Source of the DNA: an uncultured Gammaproteobacteria bacterium
GTDB lineage: Bacteria; Pseudomonadota; Gammaproteobacteria; Enterobacterales; Psychrobiaceae
Assembly: GCA_913060565.1 (NCBI GenBank)
Contig: CAJXRU010000023.1
Span: forward strand, 1 to 40,890
Reading direction: 5' to 3'
DNA: 40,890 nt
The position numbers were made by a program, and so were the translations under genes. Below are positions 36,278 to 40,890 of this stretch, one piece after another. Every line of letters begins with the position of its first letter. Position 1 is the stretch's first letter. A model generated the notes under the pieces. It had not been told where the DNA came from, did no database searches, and saw only the letters and a program-made list of their open reading frames with translations.

Positions 36278-37039
36278 ATGTATACAAACAAAACCGTAAT
36301 CATCACTGGCGCAGCTTCTGGTATGGGCCGTGCAATGGCACAAGCATTTTTAGACGCTGGCGCAAACGTTGTTGTGAATGCGCGTAAAGCCGAAGACTTT
36401 ATTGAGTTTTTAGCCGATAACACCGAGCGTCACGCGCAAATTAAAACGGTGATTGGCGATATTGGTCATCAATCAACAGGTCAGGCGCTGGCTCAAGCAG
36501 CATTGGATACCTTCGGCACTATTGATGTGTTGATTAACAACGCCGGCGCCTTTGTGCCTAAGCCATTTTTGGAAGAGACAGAAGCAAACCTAGACGCTTA
36601 TTACGCCACCACGGTTAAGGGCAGTTACTTTAGCGCGCAAGCGGTGATCCCAACGATGCAAACACAGCAAGACGGTGTGATTATTAACATTGGTTCGATG
36701 TGGGTTGAGAACCCGCTTGAGGCGACGCCAGCTTCTGCGTCACAGGTGATGAAAGGTGCGATGCACACGCTAACTCGTCATTTAGCGATTGAGTTTGCTA
36801 AGGATAATATTCGTGTGAATACCATTGCGCCTGCCATTATCGAAACGCCGTTGTACGACAACCTTATGGATAAAGAAGCGCTGGCGGGACTGGCTAAACT
36901 CCACCCGTTACGAAAACTGGGTAACCTTGATGACATCATCGCTTGGGCGAAGCATTTGTCAGGACAAGGTGGCCGTTTTGTTACAGGGCAAACTCATTTT
37001 GTCGACGGTGGCATTAATTCAGGCTCTCATCTGGTTTAG
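36278..37039 (+). CDS. Short-chain dehydrogenase/reductase lacking the catalytic tyrosine
   Basis: 253 residues, classical SDR size. NAD(P) site TGAASGMG (10-17), structural NNAG, the catalytic-serine strand NIGSMW and the C-terminal GGRFVTGQTHFVDGG are present. The YxxxK motif is altered: the position of the tyrosine is Ser155 (codon TCA 36740-36742) in SASQVMKG, with Lys159 kept. The protein may use another residue, or have lost or changed its reaction. AGGAG precedes the ATG. It leads a likely two-gene unit with the RidA-family gene 99 bases on, under the divergent LysR. Substrate unknown. Confidence 0.88.
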   Translation: MYTNKTVIITGAASGMGRAMAQAFLDAGANVVVNARKAEDFIEFLADNTERHAQIKTVIGDIGHQSTGQALAQAALDTFGTIDVLINNAGAFVPKPFLEETEANLDAYYATTVKGSYFSAQAVIPTMQTQQDGVIINIGSMWVENPLEATPASASQVMKGAMHTLTRHLAIEFAKDNIRVNTIAPAIIETPLYDNLMDKEALAGLAKLHPLRKLGNLDDIIAWAKHLSGQGGRFVTGQTHFVDGGINSGSHLV

Positions 37040-37138
37040 CTCCCGCTTTGCTAGGTAACAAATGCAGCTGGTACATTGCGCTAGCTGCTAATAGGTATCT
37101 ACTTTTCTATTTATAAATCAATAAATAAAGAGGTTATT

Positions 37139-37597
37139 ATGAGTAACGAAATCGCTAAGTTAGCCACGCTAAATCTCAAGCTGCCAACGCCGCCGCAACC
37201 TGTTGGTAACTACAATGCGGTTGAGCAAGTAGGTGATTTACTGTTTATTTCCGGACAGTTGCCAATTATTGATGGCAAGGTGATGTATCAAGGTCAGCTT
37301 GGTGCAGCGCTGAGCGTTAATGAGGGTGTCGACGCCGCCGCGTTGTGTGCACTAAATATTCTTAGCCAAATTGATCATCACCTTGGCTTTGATAGATTAG
37401 TAAAAATTGTCAAAGTGGAAGGTTATATCAGCGCCATCACGGGCTTTGAACAACACGCCAATGTGTTAAACGGCGCGTCGGGTTTATTGGCTAATGTTTT
37501 AGGGGAAAAAGCAGGACATATTCGCACTGTTGTCGGTTGTACTAGCTTGCCGTTAAACGTGCCTGTCGAGATTTCTGTGGTTGCGCAATGCCAGTGA
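37139..37597 (+). CDS. RidA/YjgF family protein
   Basis: 152 residues, the longer Rid subgroup. RidA proteins hydrolyse reactive enamine/imine intermediates made by PLP enzymes. Family marks: PVGNYNAVEQVGDLLFISGQLP at the N-terminus, HIRTVVGCTSLPLNVPVEI at the C-terminus with the conserved arginine R129 that binds the carboxylate of the substrate. Follows the SDR gene on the same strand. With the SDR, VOC and NTF2-like proteins it suggests handling of a reactive carbonyl or imine metabolite; the pathway cannot be named. Confidence 0.9.
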   Translation: MSNEIAKLATLNLKLPTPPQPVGNYNAVEQVGDLLFISGQLPIIDGKVMYQGQLGAALSVNEGVDAAALCALNILSQIDHHLGFDRLVKIVKVEGYISAITGFEQHANVLNGASGLLANVLGEKAGHIRTVVGCTSLPLNVPVEISVVAQCQ

Positions 37598-37619
37598 TAT
37601 TTTCTAGCAAACAAGGTTG

Positions 37620-37643
37620 ATGAGCCACTCGCTTGAGCGACTC
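37620..37643. terminator. Hairpin between convergent RidA-family and NTF2-like genes
   Basis: ATGAG.C.CTC and GAG.G.CTCAT arms flank a GCTT loop. On the minus strand the two mismatches become G-U pairs, so it fits better as a stop signal for the NTF2-like gene. No strong T-run follows on either strand. Confidence 0.45.
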
Positions 37644-37663
37644 ATTGATGCAGTGTTAATTCG

Positions 37664-38041
37664 CTATAGGCCTGATATATCAGCAAAAACAAGGTAATCA
37701 CTAATTAGTCCATCATCGATGGTTAAAACAGTTGAAAACATTGCACTATGCCCGCTGCCATCTAATCTGATGTAGTCGACTGCGCCATGACAACATACTT
37801 TGGTGATGGATGAACTGTTTGACGCTAGGATGATATCTTCAATGGTATGTGACATTGATTCGATACTTGTGAAAAACTGTTTATTGCCTTCTAAGATGTT
37901 TTTTATGCCTACAACTTCGGGAAAATTACCCAATCGAAAGCGAGCCTGCGAGGTTAGATTATTCTCTAGAAAATCGAGGTCTTTATTATCTACGGCCTGA
38001 TATAAGCCGTGGACCAATGTTGTGATGTTTTGTTGATTCAT
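37664..38041 (-). CDS. NTF2-like (SnoaL-type) protein
   Basis: 125 residues with the alpha-then-beta pattern of SnoaL/NTF2 folds: a first helix ITTLVHGLYQAVDNKDLDFLENNL, then FRLGNFPEVVGIKNILEGNKQFF and alternating strands to the end. Members are small isomerases, hydrolases or ligand binders; no catalytic residue can be assigned. It lies 35 bases after the VOC gene on the same strand and is probably co-transcribed with it. Confidence 0.75.
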   Translation of the reverse strand: MNQQNITTLVHGLYQAVDNKDLDFLENNLTSQARFRLGNFPEVVGIKNILEGNKQFFTSIESMSHTIEDIILASNSSSITKVCCHGAVDYIRLDGSGHSAMFSTVLTIDDGLISDYLVFADISGL

Positions 38042-38076
38042 TTTGTATTCCTATTTATTTAACTATTTAATATCAA

Positions 38077-38532
38077 TTATTTGTACTTAAGCTCGCCTGA
38101 CTCTCCGCCGTACATGTTTTTTTCAGTCGGGTTATCGCTGGTGTATTCTAAAAATTCAAACTGAAATCCTGCTGGATCGTTGTAATAAACCGCTTTTCGA
38201 AACGGATGTGTACGACCTGTAATATCCACCTCAAAACCTTTGTCAGCTAAGCGATCGATTACCGCTTGCAAATCATCAACAACAAATCCTAAATGAGCGA
38301 CACCAGGCTCAATGCCTTTCGGATCTCTGATGTCACCATTTGCACCATCATTTAAGGTCAGGTAGTAGTTGTCATCGCCGATGTGAACCCAACGTCGATG
38401 AGTTGATAATTGCGCACTGCCCCAACTTGCTTCTCCTTCACCTCGAATTCGCCAGTTTGGTGAGGCAGCCAATAAGAACTCAAGCGTTGGTTGAATGTCT
38501 TTCACCACTAAATTCGCATGCTCTAATCGCAT
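38077..38532 (-). CDS. VOC (glyoxalase-fold) superfamily protein
   Basis: About 151 residues from the chosen start. Begins MRLEHANLVVKDIQPTLEFL, the typical VOC first strand with a metal-position histidine (H5). The second module has GVAHLGFVVDDLQAVIDRLADKGFE, with another candidate metal histidine, and ends DPAGFQFEFLEY (glutamate ligand). This suits a metal-dependent lyase, isomerase or dioxygenase acting on small carbonyl compounds. The frame runs up to 38619, but the ATG at 38530-38532 has GAGG (CCTC 38541-38544) eight bases away and matches the family start. Divergent from LysR 2. Confidence 0.88.
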   Translation of the reverse strand: MRLEHANLVVKDIQPTLEFLLAASPNWRIRGEGEASWGSAQLSTHRRWVHIGDDNYYLTLNDGANGDIRDPKGIEPGVAHLGFVVDDLQAVIDRLADKGFEVDITGRTHPFRKAVYYNDPAGFQFEFLEYTSDNPTEKNMYGGESGELKYK

Positions 38533-38662
38533 TATTGATACCTCGTTGTGTTTAATCATTTTAAGTTTCTTGTGGGGTGTAATACTGTAAACGAGCACAT
38601 TTGATAAACAATATGGCAATCAGTAGACTCTGAGTTGAGTTTTAGTTAACGGTAGGATGTTA

Positions 38663-39577
38663 ATGGATACATTTAATGCGATACCTGTTTTTGTTGCTGT
38701 CGCGGACAATGCGGGTTTTTCAAGTGCAGCTCGTGTACTAGGTATTTCAAAGTCAGCAGTGAGCAAACGTATAACGCAATTAGAGCAACAGTTGGGCGCG
38801 AGATTGTTTAATCGTTCGACTCGACATCTCAGTTTGACGGAAGCTGGAGAACGCTATTATCAATATGCATCTCAAGCAAGTCGCGCCGCTCAGCAAGCAC
38901 AAGACGCCGTTAGTGAATTGCAGGATGCGCCAAAAGGGTTGTTGAAAATGCAGTTTCCGATGACTATTGGTCAGATGCATCTAGCTCCTTATATTCATGA
39001 GTTTATGGCGTGTTATCCAGATCTTGAAGTAGATCTGACATTGGATGATCGGCCAATTAACCTGATTGAAGAAGGATACGACCTTGCGATTCGCGCTGAT
39101 AACCTTAACGATTCAACGCTGATTGCACGGCAATTAGTGTCATTGAATAGCGTGGTTTGTGTAGCACCAGAATTTTATGCACAACATGCGAAGGCGCTAC
39201 AGCACCCATCGCAATTAGCTGAATGTAATTGTCTTTTATATAGTTACTCCAACAATGAAAATATTTGGCAATTCACGGATAAAAACGCTGATGTACACAA
39301 GATAAAAGTGTCTGGGAACTACCGCGTAAACAATAGCGCAGCGCTCAAAGACGCGATTTTCGCAAATATGGGCGTTGGCAGATTACCGACTTTTATTGCA
39401 GGCCCTGCAATACAGCAAGGCCAATTAGTCGCTTTGTTTCAAGAGTATGAGATGCCAAGTAAAAACCTCTATGCGATCTATCCAGCACGTGATTATTTAC
39501 CTGAAAAAGTACGCTGCTTTCTTGATTTTATGATTGAGAAGCTTGGCCATGGCAAGCCACATTGGGATACATTCTAG
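38663..39577 (+). CDS. LysR family regulator 2
   Basis: 304 residues from the preferred start. Winged helix-turn-helix FNAIPVFVAVADNAGFSSAA, LGISKSAVSKRITQLEQQLG, LFNRSTRHLSLTEAG, then the CrgA/DsdC-like effector domain (LKMQFPMTIGQMHLAPYIHEF, EEGYDLAIRA). It is divergent from the VOC/NTF2-like pair, its probable target. An earlier ATG at 38657 overlaps the ribosome site; TAGGA is five bases before the ATG at 38663, which is therefore chosen. Confidence 0.93.
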   Translation: MDTFNAIPVFVAVADNAGFSSAARVLGISKSAVSKRITQLEQQLGARLFNRSTRHLSLTEAGERYYQYASQASRAAQQAQDAVSELQDAPKGLLKMQFPMTIGQMHLAPYIHEFMACYPDLEVDLTLDDRPINLIEEGYDLAIRADNLNDSTLIARQLVSLNSVVCVAPEFYAQHAKALQHPSQLAECNCLLYSYSNNENIWQFTDKNADVHKIKVSGNYRVNNSAALKDAIFANMGVGRLPTFIAGPAIQQGQLVALFQEYEMPSKNLYAIYPARDYLPEKVRCFLDFMIEKLGHGKPHWDTF

Positions 39578-39609
39578 CGATGTTTAGCCATCGAATATTA
39601 GGGCTGTAG

Positions 39610-39707
39610 ATTGTTACCTATTGTTTTTGGGTTCAACGATTTTGTGAATTATTCAAGGCAGGAGGTCTACAGTTTGTTACTAATAACGTATCAAATTGTA
39701 GACCTCC
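39610..39707. repeat. Palindromic repeat E2
   Basis: Relative of E1. ATTGTTACCTAT (39610-39621) is followed by a 20-base inverted repeat, GGAGGTCTACAGTTTGTTAC (39661-39680) and GTATCAAATTGTAGACCTCC (39688-39707), 18 of 20 paired around TAATAAC. Located between convergent LysR 2 and the TonB-dependent receptor, where no promoter is needed. This argues for a small dispersed element rather than an operator. Confidence 0.7.
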
Positions 39708-39721
39708 TATGCTCACAGCAA

Positions 39722-40858
39722 TTAAAACTGCCCCGTTAGTGTCAATGTATAACGGCGAGTGCGATCGTAAGTGCGACGTTCGAATCTCGATGGCTCGTTG
39801 TCGGTGAATAGGCCTGGATAGCGCACGCGCTCTATTTCTGACTGACGGTTAAATAAACTCTCTGCCAAGAGCCGTATTTTAAGGTGTTGATTGATTTTGT
39901 AATCAAGCGATGCCTCACCGATAAAATCTCGGAGACTGCTGGCTTGATAATCAAATCGTGAGTAGTAGTAATCACTTTGACGGCTAATACTGGCGCTCAG
40001 CGACAAGCCCGGCAGTATTTCATTTTGGTCGATTTTAAGGTTCCAATCACTATCACTAAGGTTTTCTATGTCAGAGCTTTTTCCTGTAAACGGGTGGATC
40101 ATTTGGCTGCGTCGCCATGTGTGGCCTAGGCTAATTAACGTATTTTCTAGTCCTATTTCTCGTAAGTCGAAGTTTGTGTTGAGTGTTAGGCCGTATTCTT
40201 TTGCGTTATCGATGTTGCCTGCGCCAGAATGCTTGGTGAGTGGAATTTCGGTAATAAGGTCGCTAATGCGGTGATAGTAAGGCGTTAAGCTTATGCTACC
40301 TTCGGAAGTTAACCATTGTTTTTCAAGGGTAAATGAGAGTTCGTCACGAACTTCAGGCTTTAGATTGGGGTTGGTTTCTTCAAGACGTATTTCATCTCGG
40401 TTAAAGCCCGGCACAAAGTCATCGAGGTTCAATTGACTGGCTGTGCGCTCTAAATTAAAACGCACTTGGTAAATATCGTCGAGATCGTAACGTATATTTA
40501 AACGCGGTTTAAAGTAGTTAAATGTCCGTGACGATTGGCTGCTTGCTTGGGTATTAGTATCGCTGATTAACGAAAAGTTAGTGGCCACATCCATGGTGGA
40601 GCGCTCGTGAATGAGTGACGCTTGTAGATTGAGTTTTGATGAGATTGAAAAGTTGTAATGAACAAAAGCTTCAAAGCGTTTCTCTTCAATGTCATTAATT
40701 TCTGTTGAGAGATAAGGCGCGTTAGTTTGACTATCAAATTGCAGGTTTTCGTCGTGACGGTTTATCGCCATCTCTAGCCCTGAATCGAATGAGTGACGTG
40801 AGTCTAATTGGTGCTTCCAGTTGCCACGCAATACGTTTTCTGTTGCTGTGTAATGTCT
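39722..40858 (-). CDS. TonB-dependent outer-membrane receptor, C-terminal part (contig-broken)
   Basis: About 378 genuine residues of a beta-barrel: alternating amphipathic strands, the TonB-receptor motif NPNLKPEVRDELSFTLEKQW, and a last residue F (LTLTGQF) required for Bam-mediated insertion. The plug domain and the first barrel strands are missing because the contig stops. The apparent start, MYKRQ from a GTG, is translated sequencing adapter and not protein. These receptors import siderophores, cofactors or glycans with TonB energy; the substrate cannot be told from this part. Confidence 0.85.
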   Translation of the reverse strand, partial: RHYTATENVLRGNWKHQLDSRHSFDSGLEMAINRHDENLQFDSQTNAPYLSTEINDIEEKRFEAFVHYNFSISSKLNLQASLIHERSTMDVATNFSLISDTNTQASSQSSRTFNYFKPRLNIRYDLDDIYQVRFNLERTASQLNLDDFVPGFNRDEIRLEETNPNLKPEVRDELSFTLEKQWLTSEGSISLTPYYHRISDLITEIPLTKHSGAGNIDNAKEYGLTLNTNFDLREIGLENTLISLGHTWRRSQMIHPFTGKSSDIENLSDSDWNLKIDQNEILPGLSLSASISRQSDYYYSRFDYQASSLRDFIGEASLDYKINQHLKIRLLAESLFNRQSEIERVRYPGLFTDNEPSRFERRTYDRTRRYTLTLTGQF

Positions 40859-40890
40859 CTGTCTCTTATACACATCTCCGAGCCCACGAG
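40859..40890. other. Nextera transposase adapter (sequencing artefact)
   Basis: The Tn5 mosaic end CTGTCTCTTATACACATCT (40859-40877) followed by CCGAGCCCACGAG is the standard Nextera read-through adapter, cut two bases short. It is not genomic and should be trimmed. It gives the well-known false N-terminus MYKRQ in the frame read leftward. Confidence 0.98.

Noticed and set aside
40859-40873. GTG start with MYKRQ as the true N-terminus of the receptor
   Set aside because: These codons are the Nextera mosaic end read on the minus strand.

Overview
The window reads as chromosome of a marine gammaproteobacterium. AT-leaning DNA, the best-recognised proteins (GroESL, FxsA, DsbD, YhiN, an SPFH protein, a Cache chemoreceptor, large c-di-GMP proteins) and paired REP-associated transposases suggest Alteromonadales, perhaps Colwelliaceae (Thalassotalea/Colwellia-like). 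This is inference from protein style; no rRNA, tRNA or CRISPR was found. The right edge is not biological: 40859-40890 is Nextera transposase adapter, so the contig ends inside a TonB-dependent receptor gene.

Left part (1-7430): an EAL phosphodiesterase with a 7TM sensory module, two small exported proteins, a small membrane protein, two tandem C-terminally eroded RAYT transposases, and a lone ATPase-TOPRIM protein of OLD/PARIS type that is a defence candidate. Core block (7600-22467): groES-groEL behind a sigma-32-type promoter, a MATE transporter, a giant Cache/SBP/HD-GYP sensor, an SPFH (prohibitin-like) protein with a chemoreceptor, fxsA, dsbD and yhiN. Two inverted copies of a MITE-like repeat (11329-11637 and 21006-21193) share a 50-bp exact segment and sit in the two long gaps.

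Accessory island (22468 to about 35330): the most interesting part. The 3' end of yhiN recurs three more times downstream in the same orientation (24247-24318, 25786-25884, 27417-27556). These remnants separate modules whose genes all lie on the minus strand and run toward the yhiN end: hipBA with four palindromic operators; an AAA_14/DUF4143 ATPase; abiEi-abiEii; then a four-gene set made of an Mrr-type nuclease with an AspBHI-like N-terminus, a C5-cytosine methyltransferase, a 1012-residue protein with two GHKL ATPase domains (one MORC/Hsp90-like, one histidine-kinase-like) and a 629-residue receiver-domain protein. The simplest reading is repeated insertion of defence/toxin-antitoxin cassettes at the 3' end of a protein-coding gene, each bringing or displacing a copy of that end. 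No recombinase is visible. The four-gene set looks like a restriction-modification system wired to a phosphorelay; I do not recognise it as a named system.

Right part (35331-40858): a small metabolic/detoxification cluster (LysR, divergent SDR plus RidA-family protein, VOC plus NTF2-like protein, second LysR) and the cut TonB-dependent receptor. A palindromic repeat lying upstream of abiEi (27298-27405) has a relative at 39610-39707. The SDR lacks the usual catalytic tyrosine.
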